A stretch of 64,000 nucleotides of DNA, from contig NZ_CP033898.1 of assembly GCF_003814005.1 (NCBI RefSeq), forward strand, positions 1,178,001 through 1,242,000. The letters are read 5' to 3'. The DNA is from Corynebacterium pseudopelargi (GTDB lineage Bacteria; Actinomycetota; Actinomycetes; Mycobacteriales; Mycobacteriaceae). This document shows positions 1 to 10,060 of the stretch, in pieces. The position numbers were made by a program, and so were the translations under genes. The number at the start of each line of letters is the position of its first letter. The stretch's first letter is position 1. A model generated the notes under the pieces. That model was not told the origin of the DNA and did no database searches. It saw only the letters and a program-made list of their open reading frames with translations.

Positions 1-397
1 CGGGCATAAGAAAAGACTGCAGGTGCATCGGCACCTCTGAATCAGAAAACTCCCACTGCGTTGCACCGCGATGGTTATTGGGAATAGCTAGGGTTGCGCT
101 GCCTGCCGGATCGTGGCGAAGCACCAAGGCCGCCGGTGCATCGAGGTGTGCAAGCAACGCCTGGCCTGGTCCTGGTAGCACCAGGCTCAGCCAGGGATAG
201 CGCGAAGAAGGCGTGCAGTGCGCACGAAATTCCCGGAGCACATAGGCAATTTCGCTGCCATCTTCTAAGCGGTGCGGGCCACCAAGTTCGGCTAGGGCAT
301 CGATGGCTTCGTCTAAAGGCAACCTGCCGCAGACCCACTGCTGCACCCACAAGGCGATATTTTGGGCAGGGGAGTAGACATAGTATGGCGAGTGCAT
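1..397 (-). CDS. Hypothetical protein, truncated by window edge
   Basis: An open frame on the minus strand starts at ATG 397-395 and runs off the left edge without a stop. It gives 132 complete codons (N-terminus MHSPYYVYSPAQNIALW). The reading shows no signal peptide or membrane segment. It is rich in Leu/Ala/Pro with several Trp residues and looks like a soluble globular protein. An AGGATGA stretch and a TAGGAT hexamer (407-412 on the plus strand) lie just upstream of the start. The gene is divergent from the DUF3097 gene, with 34 bp between the starts. I do not recognise the family. Coding is inferred from the uninterrupted frame and plausible amino-acid composition; plus-strand frames over the same stretch give Arg/Pro-rich junk. 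Confidence 0.7.
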   Translation of the reverse strand, partial: MHSPYYVYSPAQNIALWVQQWVCGRLPLDEAIDALAELGGPHRLEDGSEIAYVLREFRAHCTPSSRYPWLSLVLPGPGQALLAHLDAPAALVLRHDPAGSATLAIPNNHRGATQWEFSDSEVPMHLQSFLMP

Positions 398-431
398 AGG
401 CGAGTCATCCTAGCCGATAAAGTAGGCGGCT

Positions 432-1274
432 ATGAGCTTTGACGACCGATACAGTGGCGACATCCTTGGCGGGCATCGACGGAAGCAGGCGCCCACCTTC
501 CCAGAAGTTCCTGCTACCCCGGATCTGGTTGTTGAAGTGCTTGCCGACGGCTTCGTTGGAGCAGTGATCGCTTTCGAAAGAACCTATGACGGGGACTTCG
601 TTCGCCTTGAAGATCGTTATGGCCAAGAGCGCCTGTTTAAGATGCGCCCGGGGGCCTTTCTTATCGACGGCCAGCGTGTCTCATTAACCCGCTATGTTCC
701 AAAGGCGCAGCCGCAACGATCCAATTCTGGTTCGCGCAGAGTTGAACAACTAGAGGCAAAGGTGGCCCTGCCTTCTCGCATTTGGGTTGAAGGCGTGCAC
801 GATGCTGCGATCGTGGAAAAGATTTGGGGGCATGATCTTCGCGTTGAAGGGGTGGTAGTCGAGTACCTCGAAGGCCTTGATAATCTCCAGCAGCGCCTTG
901 AAGAATTCCAGCCCACTGCCCAGCGGAGGGTGGGTGTGCTTGCCGATCACCTCATTGAAGGCTCCAAAGAAAGCCGCTTGACCGAGGCGGTTGGCCCCAA
1001 TGTGCTGGTCACCGGCCATCCTTATATCGATATCTGGGCCGCGGTCAAACCCCAAAAGCTCGGGCTTTCTGCGTGGCCTGAGGTGCCCTATGGCGAAGAT
1101 TGGAAGCAGGGCGTTTGCCGCCGGGTGGGCTGGTCTGATCCCAAGGAAGGCTGGCGACGGGTCTACCGCGCAGTAGAGACATTCCGCGACGTCGATGCCT
1201 CCCTCATCGGAGCAGTAGAGCGCCTGGTTGATTTTGTATGCAACCCGGAGTTGAGCAAGCAAGACCTGCTCTAA
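432..1274 (+). CDS. DUF3097 family protein
   Basis: 280 residues, soluble and without a signal peptide. The sequence matches the actinobacterial DUF3097 family, whose function is unknown. Residues 118-125 (WVEGVHDA) followed by a second acidic strand, VGVLADH at 167-173, resemble the two Toprim motifs of DnaG-type primases and topoisomerases: Glu in V-E-G-x-x-D-A, then an acidic D-x-D-like motif. This is my inference from pattern. The start ATG has TAAAGT (418-423) 8 nt upstream and also an AGGCGG stretch that could act as a ribosome site. The following NfeD gene is 39 bp downstream. In M. tuberculosis the same neighbourhood (Rv1486c onward) pairs this family with NfeD and SPFH genes. Confidence 0.85.
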   Translation: MSFDDRYSGDILGGHRRKQAPTFPEVPATPDLVVEVLADGFVGAVIAFERTYDGDFVRLEDRYGQERLFKMRPGAFLIDGQRVSLTRYVPKAQPQRSNSGSRRVEQLEAKVALPSRIWVEGVHDAAIVEKIWGHDLRVEGVVVEYLEGLDNLQQRLEEFQPTAQRRVGVLADHLIEGSKESRLTEAVGPNVLVTGHPYIDIWAAVKPQKLGLSAWPEVPYGEDWKQGVCRRVGWSDPKEGWRRVYRAVETFRDVDASLIGAVERLVDFVCNPELSKQDLL

Positions 1275-1313
1275 GGGCGAAGCATTAGGCTGCCCTACCG
1301 CAGTGATACCCCT

Positions 1314-1760
1314 ATGCGTATCCTGGCACCTGTGGGAGCACTTATTTGGTTTGTCATTGCATTAGTGCTCGCCGGCCTAGAGATGTTTGCCGGTGAGCTC
1401 ACTTTTCTCATGCTCGCAGGCGGCGCTCTGGCTGCCAGCGGGGTGGGGCTATTTGATGCACCGATGTACCTCGAAGTCATCGTTTTTGCCATTGTTTCCA
1501 TCGCGCTCTTGGCGGTGGTCAAGCCTGTGGCTCGCCGCAGACTGCAACAAGCGCCTGCACTGGATACCTCCCCGCGCGCCGCTTTAGGGCAAGCAGCCGA
1601 AGTGCTTGAGCCAGTAGATGCTACCGGCGGCCAGATCCGCTTCGATGGCGGTATTTGGTCTGCGCGCACCTTACACGCAGACGAACACTTCGGCGTGGGG
1701 GAAGTGGTCAATGTTGTTGATATTGAAGGCACCACGGCTGTGGTGTGGAAAGGGATTTAG
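1314..1760 (+). CDS. NfeD-family membrane protein
   Basis: 148 residues. Two to three hydrophobic segments (about residues 5-30 and 48-68) are followed by a basic stop-transfer VARRRL and a soluble C-terminal half, about 85-148, with the beta-rich OB-fold character of NfeD proteins. NfeD proteins are partners of SPFH/stomatin proteins at the membrane, and the next gene, 3 bp downstream, is an SPFH protein. This is the short, protease-less NfeD form. The pair is probably cotranslated and is thought to scaffold membrane microdomains; a direct biochemical role is not established. Confidence 0.9.
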   Translation: MRILAPVGALIWFVIALVLAGLEMFAGELTFLMLAGGALAASGVGLFDAPMYLEVIVFAIVSIALLAVVKPVARRRLQQAPALDTSPRAALGQAAEVLEPVDATGGQIRFDGGIWSARTLHADEHFGVGEVVNVVDIEGTTAVVWKGI

Positions 1761-1763
1761 TCA

Positions 1764-2984
1764 ATGGAAGGTTTAATCTTTATAGCCGTTCTCATAGCCC
1801 TGGTGGTGCTGATTTTGGTCAAGACCATCGTGGTGATCCCCCAGGGTGAGGCGGCGATCGTGGAAAGGCTCGGGCGCTATACGCGCACCATTTCCGGCGG
1901 CATTAGCCTGCTCGTGCCCTTTATCGACCGTGTTCGTGCCAAGGTGGATACCCGCGAACGCGTGGTGTCGTTTCCTCCTCAGGCAGTTATCACCCAAGAC
2001 AACCTCACCGTGGCGATTGATACGGTGGTGACCTTCCAAATCAATGAGCCCGCCCGTGCCATTTATGGCGTTGATAACTACATCGTGGGTGTGGAGCAGA
2101 TCTCCGTGGCTACGCTGCGCGATGTTGTCGGTGGCATGACCTTGGAAGAAACGCTGACCTCTCGCGAGGTGATTAACCGTCGCTTAAGGGGCGAGCTGGA
2201 TGCTGCCACCACCAAGTGGGGCTTGAGAATTAGCCGAGTCGAGCTCAAGGCCATTGATCCGCCACCATCGATCCAGCAGTCGATGGAGATGCAGATGAAG
2301 GCCGATCGCGAAAAGCGCGCGATGATTCTTACTGCCGAAGGCCGCAGGGAATCCGATATCCGCACCGCCGAGGGCGAAAAGCAAGCAAAGATCCTTGCCG
2401 CTGAGGGTGAAAAGCATGCCGCAATTTTGGCTGCTGAAGCCGAGCGTGAAGCCACCATTTTGCGTGCCGAAGGTGAGCGCGCCGCGCGTTACCTAGAGGC
2501 CCAAGGTGAGGCCAAGGCCATTCAGAAGGTCAATGCTGCGATCAAGTCTGCGCAGGTTACTCCAGAGGTGCTGGCCTATCAGTACCTAGAAAAGCTCCCG
2601 GAGCTTGCCCAAGGAGAGGCCTCCACAATGTGGATGATCCCTTCGCAATTTGGCGATGCGCTTGAAGATTTTGCCAAGAAATTTGCCCAGCGCGATGAAG
2701 CCGGCGTGTTCCGCTATGAGCCAGTAGAGGTGGATAAGCGCAGCGAGGATATTGCCTCTGCGGACGACCATGAAGATTGGTTTAATACCCAATCCAACCC
2801 GGAAATTGCAGCGGCGGTTGCGGCTGCAAACGCTGTGGCGAATAAGCCGGTAGATGATGAGCCGCTTCAAGAACGCCCAAAGCAGCCAGAAGTAGAACAG
2901 CCGCAGGCGCCGCGCAACCTCGAAGCGGCGCCAGGTACTTCGGCTCAAGCAAGCAGCGAGTTGGAAGCCAACGACGCTGAATAG
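1764..2984 (+). CDS. SPFH/stomatin-family membrane scaffold protein
   Basis: 406 residues. One N-terminal membrane anchor (about 4-25) is followed by the SPFH/Band 7 domain (about 26-200), beginning with a VVIPQGEAAIVERLGRY signature typical of the QmcA/stomatin group. Residues about 185-260 form a charged coiled coil built from an 11-residue repeat of the type AEGEKxAxILA. The C-terminal 100 residues are a low-complexity Ala/Glu/Pro/Gln tail that is longer than in typical stomatins. It forms an operon with the upstream NfeD gene (3 bp gap), its usual partner. It ends 3 bp from the stop of the convergent HTH gene, with no terminator hairpin between them. Confidence 0.92.
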   Translation: MEGLIFIAVLIALVVLILVKTIVVIPQGEAAIVERLGRYTRTISGGISLLVPFIDRVRAKVDTRERVVSFPPQAVITQDNLTVAIDTVVTFQINEPARAIYGVDNYIVGVEQISVATLRDVVGGMTLEETLTSREVINRRLRGELDAATTKWGLRISRVELKAIDPPPSIQQSMEMQMKADREKRAMILTAEGRRESDIRTAEGEKQAKILAAEGEKHAAILAAEAEREATILRAEGERAARYLEAQGEAKAIQKVNAAIKSAQVTPEVLAYQYLEKLPELAQGEASTMWMIPSQFGDALEDFAKKFAQRDEAGVFRYEPVEVDKRSEDIASADDHEDWFNTQSNPEIAAAVAAANAVANKPVDDEPLQERPKQPEVEQPQAPRNLEAAPGTSAQASSELEANDAE

Positions 2985-2987
2985 GCG

Positions 2988-3530
2988 CTATTGGCGCAAG
3001 GCTCGTTGCCACAAGCTCACTGCGAGCCCATAGCCTGATTGCTCCGCCTGCCAGCCAGCGGCTTGGAGGCGTTGGCTCATGGCTTGCTTAGAAATACCGA
3101 GCGAGGCTGCGGCCTCAATTTGAGTCAAACCTGATCGAACCAGTGAAGTAGCCTCACGGCCTTCGCTGGTTCTTTTTGATAGTAGAAATTGCAGCAGCGC
3201 AAAGGTCGCTTGGATATCGGATGAAAAACCCCCGGCGTCGATGTACACATGCCCTGCTCTTGGGCGAGCACCAAGTGCTCGTTGCGCCTTATATTCAGCC
3301 TCTATGCCACAGGCGGCGCCGATGGCCCAATCGCCAGCAGCAAGCAGCGCCATGGTGGCGTCGACAAGCCCTGAAGCCGTACTAGGTGAGGCAGCAATAT
3401 CTTCTACCTGGTGCACCTGGAAGGTTCCTGCGCCTTCGAGGGTGGAAAGCGCCTGGGCCGAACGGCGCACCAACTCAGCGCGACGACGCTCGCGGCCACG
3501 ATAGCGGGCGTAGATACCGAGCTCATTCAT
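2988..3530 (-). CDS. Putative HTH DNA-binding protein
   Basis: 180 residues. The N-terminus is Arg-rich (RYRGRERRRAELVRR). A helix-turn-helix is readable near the C-terminus, about residues 133-160: LTQIEAAASLGISKQAMSQR has the typical A-x-x-L-G-[IV]-S-x-x-A/T-V/M-S spacing. The middle portion (DWAIGAACG, HVYIDAGGF) is unfamiliar. The start is ATG 3530-3528, preceded by a weak TTGGGG. It reads in the same direction as the TVP38 gene, 20 bp downstream of it, so the two may be cotranscribed. A regulatory role is inferred from the HTH only; no target can be named. Confidence 0.75.
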   Translation of the reverse strand: MNELGIYARYRGRERRRAELVRRSAQALSTLEGAGTFQVHQVEDIAASPSTASGLVDATMALLAAGDWAIGAACGIEAEYKAQRALGARPRAGHVYIDAGGFSSDIQATFALLQFLLSKRTSEGREATSLVRSGLTQIEAAASLGISKQAMSQRLQAAGWQAEQSGYGLAVSLWQRALRQ

Positions 3531-3550
3531 GCCCCAAGCCTAGCAAAAGT

Positions 3551-4252
3551 CTATGGTTCAGCCTTGACTGGCATGCGGGTATCCAGCAAGATGCCCAGCA
3601 CGCCTAGGGCTGCAAGCATGACTACCGCAAGCAGTGCTACTGGGTTGGCGCTGCTAATTAAAGAATCGCCAAGGATGACGGTAATGACCGTCCCGGGCAT
3701 CGAGCCGATCAAGGTGGCAAGGCTGAATGCAACCACACCCACGGCGCTAAAGGCAGCCGCGTAGTTCAGAATGGAAAACGGCACTGCGGCGATCATGCGC
3801 AGTGAGGTCACCGCTAACCAGCCGCGCTGCTCGAGACGGGCATTGATTTTGTCTAGTTGTGGGTGGCGAAGCAAGGGGATCACCACCGGGCCAAACAGGC
3901 TTCGCACCAATAGCAGCGACAATGCCGCCGAGCAGGTGGTGGCAGCTAGAGCCAGGGCAATGCCGAGCTTTGGGCCAAAGAGCACGCCGGCAGAAAGCGT
4001 CATTACCGTTCGGGGGATGGGAAACTGGGTGATTAGGACGTAGAGCAGGAAAAACAAGGCCGGAAACCAGGCGCCGGTAGACGTTGCCCATTGCTGGAGC
4101 GTGGCAAGGCTCGGGGCATCGACGAAGGCGACGATGACGCACAAGGCAATCACCGCGATGATCGCAGCAGCTTGACGCCAGCGAGGCCACACGGAAAAAG
4201 TGTTTAATCCATCACGGGCGGTGCCAAGAACTCGCCGAAAGAAACTGCTCAC
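3551..4252 (-). CDS. TVP38/TMEM64 family membrane protein
   Basis: 233 residues with a GTG start (4252-4250). Six or so hydrophobic segments surround a VTT/SNARE-associated domain (about 60-200). Family hallmarks are visible: FPIPRTVMTLSAG near residue 77-89 and the second half-repeat LIGSMPGTVITVILGD around 180-195. TVP38/DedA-related proteins are implicated in lipid scrambling or transport across membranes; the substrate here is unknown. The equivalent gene also sits between the SPFH gene and mutA in M. tuberculosis (Rv1491c), so its position is conserved rather than acquired. Confidence 0.9.
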   Translation of the reverse strand: MSSFFRRVLGTARDGLNTFSVWPRWRQAAAIIAVIALCVIVAFVDAPSLATLQQWATSTGAWFPALFFLLYVLITQFPIPRTVMTLSAGVLFGPKLGIALALAATTCSAALSLLLVRSLFGPVVIPLLRHPQLDKINARLEQRGWLAVTSLRMIAAVPFSILNYAAAFSAVGVVAFSLATLIGSMPGTVITVILGDSLISSANPVALLAVVMLAALGVLGILLDTRMPVKAEP

Positions 4253-4371
4253 GCCAATTCACCTTAGACGGCTAGCTAAAAGAGTCGGCAAATATGCGGG
4301 AAGTTCTGTGGTCGGGCGTCTAGACTGTAGCCATGTTGTGAGATGCACGAATTCCCCGCGGATTCTGCGTC

Positions 4372-4400
4372 TTGCGTCACATAACAGCAAAACGTACTCA
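4372..4400 (+). promoter_or_regulatory. Candidate mutA promoter
   Basis: TTGCGT (4372-4377) and TACTCA (4395-4400) are separated by 17 bp, a plausible housekeeping-sigma promoter. It would give a 5' leader of about 70 nt for the mutA-mutB transcript. Predicted by eye only. Confidence 0.4.
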
Positions 4401-4422
4401 ATAGCATCACGGTGTCGCACCA

Positions 4423-4451
4423 GAGGCAAGCCTCGTTCGGAGCGGCCGAAC
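4423..4451 (+). other. Paired hairpins in the mutA leader
   Basis: Two adjacent inverted repeats: GAGGC-aa-GCCTC (4423-4434) and GTTCGG-agcgg-CCGAAC (4435-4451). They end 28 nt before the GTG start of mutA and upstream of its GAGGGGA ribosome site. They could fold in the leader RNA or act as a protein-binding palindrome. No known riboswitch consensus is recognised here. Confidence 0.4.
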
Positions 4452-4478
4452 ATTATGTGAGGGGAGTGGGTCTTACTC

Positions 4479-6290
4479 GTGACTGAAACACGATTCGCCC
4501 GAACCGAAGAATTTGAGGCCAAGGAGCAGGCTTGGTACCAAGCCGTTGCCAAGGTCTTTGCACGCGTACAAAAGAAAGACATTGCCGACGTCCCGCTGGA
4601 CGTCTGGCGCAAGCTGGCAAAAACCACCTACGACGGCATTGAGGTTAATCCGCTCTACAACCGCGGCCAGGAATTGGAAGAACAGACCCTTCCAGGCACC
4701 TTCCCATTTACCCGCGGTGGCCAACGAGTAGGCACGGAAGAAGGCGTGGGCTGGGGCGTTACCGAAGCATTCGGCGCCAATGCCACCAATGAACAGGTGC
4801 TCAGCGCGCTGAACAACGGCACCACCAATATCGTTGCCTACGGCAACTGCGAGCTTTCCTCACTGCTGAAAGACGTCCTGTTTGAGCACGCCCCAGTTCG
4901 CCTGAACGCCGGCAAGCACACCGAGCAGCAGGCCGAGGCACTTCTGGAACTTGCCAAGGGCCAATCTGGTGCGCCAAAGCTGCTTGAATTCGGTGCATCG
5001 CCGCTAACTTCTGCCGTTGATGGCTCCGCGTCTGTGGATCTAGATACTGCCGTTGCATTGGCAACCAAGGCCAAGGAATTCGAGAATGTGCGCGCCATCT
5101 TGGTTGATGCCGTGTCCTTTTCTAACCAAGGAGCCACCGACGCCCAAGAGATCGGCCTTGCGCTTGCAGCAGGTGTGGAATACCTGCGTGCGCTCAACGA
5201 TGCCGGTTTGAGCGTTGAAGAGGCATTGGATCAGCTTTCCTTCCGCTTCGCCGTCACCGATGATCAATTTGCTCAGATTGCTAAGCTGCGCGCCGCCCGT
5301 GCGCTGTGGGCTCGTGTGGCAGAGATCCTCGATGCGCCCGAGCACGGCTCGGCCCCACAGCACGCTCTGACTGCGCCTGTGATGTTTAGCCAGCGCGATC
5401 CTTGGGTAAACATGCTGCGTTCTACCGTCTCAGCTTTTGCTGCCGGTGTTGGTGGAGCAAGTGACGTAGAGGTGCTCGTGTTCGACTGGGCCATCACCGG
5501 TGGCCTGCCTAAGGTGTCTCGCACCTTCGCGCACCGCATTGCACGCAACACCAACCTGCTGCTGCTCGAAGAATCCCACCTCGGCCACGTGATCGATCCT
5601 GCCGGTGGCGCTTACTACGTTGAGCAACTCACCTCTGAAATGGCCGAAAAGGCCTGGGCCATCTTCCAGGAGATTGAGGCTGAGGGCGGTTTGCAAAAGA
5701 CCGTTGAGGCTGGCAAGGTTCGTGAGCTGCTCGATGCGTCTCATGAGGCCGTGCGCAACGACATTGCCCACCGAGTAAAGAAGCTCACCGCCATCAATGA
5801 GTTCCCGAACCTCGCAGAGGCACCGCTTCCTGCTGATCTTCGCGTGGAGCCGAAGCACGTTCGCCGTTGGGCTGCTGAGTTCGAGGCGCTACGCAACCGC
5901 TCCGATGCCTTCATGGAAGTCAAAGGCCATCGCCCGCGCGCAGTGCTGATCCCGCTTGGTCCGCTGGCCAAGCACAATGTGCGCACCGGCTTTGTGGTCA
6001 ACCTGCTGGGAACCGGCGGTATTGAGGCCTTGAACCCAGGCGAGCTCACCCCAGGCACCGATGCCTTTAATGAAGCCGCAAAGTCCGCACCGATTGCCGT
6101 GATCTGTGGCACCGATGCTGAATACGACGCCAATGGCGCAGCCGCTTTGGAGGCATTGCGCGAACAAGGCGTTGAAACGGTGTTGCTGGCAGGCGCACCC
6201 GGCCACGGCTTCGAGCCAGACGATTACTTGAACCTCAAGATCGACGCAGCCGCAACCCTTGCCGAGCTGCTCGAGAAGTTGGGAGCCTAA
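4479..6290 (+). CDS. mutA: Methylmalonyl-CoA mutase small subunit
   Basis: 603 residues, the usual length for MutA (beta) of the heterodimeric enzyme. It partners MutB in the B12-dependent interconversion of (R)-methylmalonyl-CoA and succinyl-CoA in the cytoplasm. The TIM-barrel substrate domain is recognisable (YDGIEVNPLY near 48-57, FTRGGQRVGTEEGVGW near 77-92, EESHLGHVIDPAGGAYYVE near 364-382). The C-terminal B12-like domain lacks the D-x-H-x-x-G motif, as expected for the non-catalytic subunit. The start is GTG 4479, chosen for the GAGGGGA about 15 nt upstream and the family N-terminus. mutB follows 6 bp downstream, so the two are cotranscribed. Confidence 0.97.
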   Translation: MTETRFARTEEFEAKEQAWYQAVAKVFARVQKKDIADVPLDVWRKLAKTTYDGIEVNPLYNRGQELEEQTLPGTFPFTRGGQRVGTEEGVGWGVTEAFGANATNEQVLSALNNGTTNIVAYGNCELSSLLKDVLFEHAPVRLNAGKHTEQQAEALLELAKGQSGAPKLLEFGASPLTSAVDGSASVDLDTAVALATKAKEFENVRAILVDAVSFSNQGATDAQEIGLALAAGVEYLRALNDAGLSVEEALDQLSFRFAVTDDQFAQIAKLRAARALWARVAEILDAPEHGSAPQHALTAPVMFSQRDPWVNMLRSTVSAFAAGVGGASDVEVLVFDWAITGGLPKVSRTFAHRIARNTNLLLLEESHLGHVIDPAGGAYYVEQLTSEMAEKAWAIFQEIEAEGGLQKTVEAGKVRELLDASHEAVRNDIAHRVKKLTAINEFPNLAEAPLPADLRVEPKHVRRWAAEFEALRNRSDAFMEVKGHRPRAVLIPLGPLAKHNVRTGFVVNLLGTGGIEALNPGELTPGTDAFNEAAKSAPIAVICGTDAEYDANGAAALEALREQGVETVLLAGAPGHGFEPDDYLNLKIDAAATLAELLEKLGA

Positions 6291-6296
6291 GACATC

Positions 6297-8507
<2,211 letters not shown>

Positions 8508-8530
8508 GGCACAACGAGGCAGCATGAAGT

Positions 8531-8560
8531 AAATGCGCTCCGTGAAAACGGGGCGCATTT
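8531..8560 (+). terminator. Hairpin terminator after mutB
   Basis: A 12-bp stem: AAATGCGCTCCG pairs with CGGGGCGCATTT (one G-U pair) around the loop TGAAAA. The T-rich tail (TTTCCTATTTC) is modest, so termination may be partial and allow some read-through into meaB. Confidence 0.65.
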
Positions 8561-8620
8561 CCTATTTCAGAAACTCCCGCTGTGTTGCACAATGGAAAGC
8601 GGAATATAGAAAGGATTGCG

Positions 8621-9724
8621 ATGTCGGATTCCAATGAATTTCTCGAACACCACCTTGGCTCTTTGATGACCACCGCTGGCACTGATCTAGGCGAAGTCAC
8701 CGCTGTAGCCCCCGAGGTGGTGAAGCGGGCTCGAAGAAGGATCGACGTGGACGAGCTCTTCGAGGGCGTGCGGGCCGGCAATCGCACCTTGATGTCTCGC
8801 GCTATTACCTTATTGGAATCCACCGCAGCCGCCCACAGGGTGCTCGCACAGGAACTGCTCGTGCGGCTCTTGCCCTTTAGCGGCAATGCGCTGCGTGTAG
8901 GCATTACCGGCGTGCCCGGGGTGGGGAAGTCCACCTTTATCGAGGCCTTAGGTATGCACCTGATCGGCGAAGGCAAAAAGGTGGCGGTGTTGGCCGTGGA
9001 TCCTTCTTCTACACGCACCCGCGGATCCATTTTGGGCGATAAGACCCGCATGGCCAAGCTCGCGCGCGAGGACGATGCCTTTATCCGGCCTTCGCCTTCA
9101 GCCGGAACGCTTGGTGGTGTGGCAAAGGCTACCCGCGAATCGATGGTGGTATTCGAGGCCGCTGGCTTTGATGTGATCCTGGTAGAAACCGTGGGCGTGG
9201 GCCAGTCTGAGGTGGCTGTATCGCAGATGGTGGATTGCTTTACCTTCCTGGCATTGGCCGGCGCTGGCGACCAGTTGCAAGGCATTAAAAAGGGTGTGCT
9301 TGAGATGGCCGATCTGGTGGCCATTAATAAAGCCGATGGCCCGAACCTAAAAAACGCCAAGCGCGCAGCAAGGGAGCTGGGTGCTGCCATGCGGATGGTG
9401 CGCCAAGAAGATGAGCTGTGGCATCCGCCAACAATGACGATGTCTGCAGTGGAGCATCAGGGTGTAGATGAGTTTTGGAACCACGTACTCGAACACCACC
9501 AGGTGATGCTCGAATCTGGCCGCTTTGAACACAACCGCCGCGAACAGCAGGTGCAGTGGATGTGGTCGATGGTGCATGAGACGCTGTTGCAGCGTTTGAA
9601 CACTAAACCGAAGGTGCAGGAGGTTCGCCAACTGGTGGAATCTCAACTGCGCGATGCCCACATCACGCCAACGCTGGCCGCTGAGCGTGTGTTGCAAGCC
9701 TTTGATGCACCTGAAGCTGAATAG
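8621..9724 (+). CDS. meaB: Methylmalonyl-CoA mutase-associated GTPase MeaB
   Basis: 367 residues. A SIMIBI-class G-protein of the ArgK/MeaB family that gates adenosylcobalamin loading into MutB and protects the mutase from inactivation. The P-loop GVPGVGKS lies at residues 97-104; the Walker B/switch region DPSSTRTRGSILGDKTRM follows at about 127-144, then VETVGVGQSE near 188-197 and the NKAD base-recognition motif near 230. The start is ATG 8621, directly after an AGAAAGGA ribosome site; the GTG at 8582 upstream would add an unlikely tail. It sits 113 bp after mutB with a hairpin between, as expected for a mutase helper gene. Confidence 0.95.
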   Translation: MSDSNEFLEHHLGSLMTTAGTDLGEVTAVAPEVVKRARRRIDVDELFEGVRAGNRTLMSRAITLLESTAAAHRVLAQELLVRLLPFSGNALRVGITGVPGVGKSTFIEALGMHLIGEGKKVAVLAVDPSSTRTRGSILGDKTRMAKLAREDDAFIRPSPSAGTLGGVAKATRESMVVFEAAGFDVILVETVGVGQSEVAVSQMVDCFTFLALAGAGDQLQGIKKGVLEMADLVAINKADGPNLKNAKRAARELGAAMRMVRQEDELWHPPTMTMSAVEHQGVDEFWNHVLEHHQVMLESGRFEHNRREQQVQWMWSMVHETLLQRLNTKPKVQEVRQLVESQLRDAHITPTLAAERVLQAFDAPEAE

Positions 9725-9732
9725 ATAGAGCA

Positions 9733-9765
9733 AAACACCGGAGACCTTTGCAGTCTCCGGTGTTT
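9733..9765. terminator. Bidirectional terminator, meaB / tRNA-Leu
   Basis: A 13-bp perfect stem, AAACACCGGAGAC / GTCTCCGGTGTTT, with a 7-nt loop. It has a T run after the plus-strand arm and, read on the minus strand, a TTTTG run. It ends meaB on the plus strand and probably the tRNA transcript on the minus strand. Confidence 0.92.
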
Positions 9766-9772
9766 TTCGTTG

Positions 9773-9858
9773 TGCCCGAGGGGGGACTTGAACCCCCACG
9801 TCCATTAGTAGGACACTAGCACCTCAAGCTAGCGCGTCTGCCATTCCGCCACCCGGGC
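9773..9858 (-). tRNA. tRNA-Leu (anticodon GAG)
   Basis: 86 nt on the minus strand. The acceptor stem GCCCGGG pairs with CTCGGGC, followed by discriminator A (9773). The anticodon arm CTAGC-TTGAGGT-GCTAG gives anticodon GAG, which reads CUC/CUU leucine codons. A long variable arm (TGTCCTACTAATGGACG) marks a class II tRNA, and the T arm GGGGG-TTCAAGT-CCCCC is intact. CCA is not encoded. Confidence 0.97.
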
Positions 9859-9898
9859 AGGGTGTGAAGCTTCAGCCTTTCGGCTGGGCACCTGCATT

Positions 9899-9927
9899 AC
9901 TATAGGGTGCCTGATTGATCTAGACAA
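9899..9927 (-). promoter_or_regulatory. tRNA-Leu promoter
   Basis: On the minus strand, TTGTCT (9927-9922) and TATAGT (9904-9899) are separated by 17 bp, a near-consensus housekeeping promoter. The 5' leader of about 34 nt contains a small AGCC-GAAA-GGCT tetraloop hairpin before the mature tRNA end. Confidence 0.8.
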
Positions 9928-10060
9928 ATTGCCTGCTCAAAGCATGAAAATGGTCAGGGTTTTGGAATGGGTGCCGTGCACGTTGCACGCATGGGTGAGC
10001 CAGGCCAAAGCGTGGGCAAGGAGGTAGTAATCGTCACAATAATCAGGTAGAAAAGGGGCT

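Noticed and set aside
93..399. Plus-strand frame over the first 400 bases
   Set aside because: Arg/Pro-rich translation; the minus-strand frame is longer, uninterrupted to the window edge and has normal composition.
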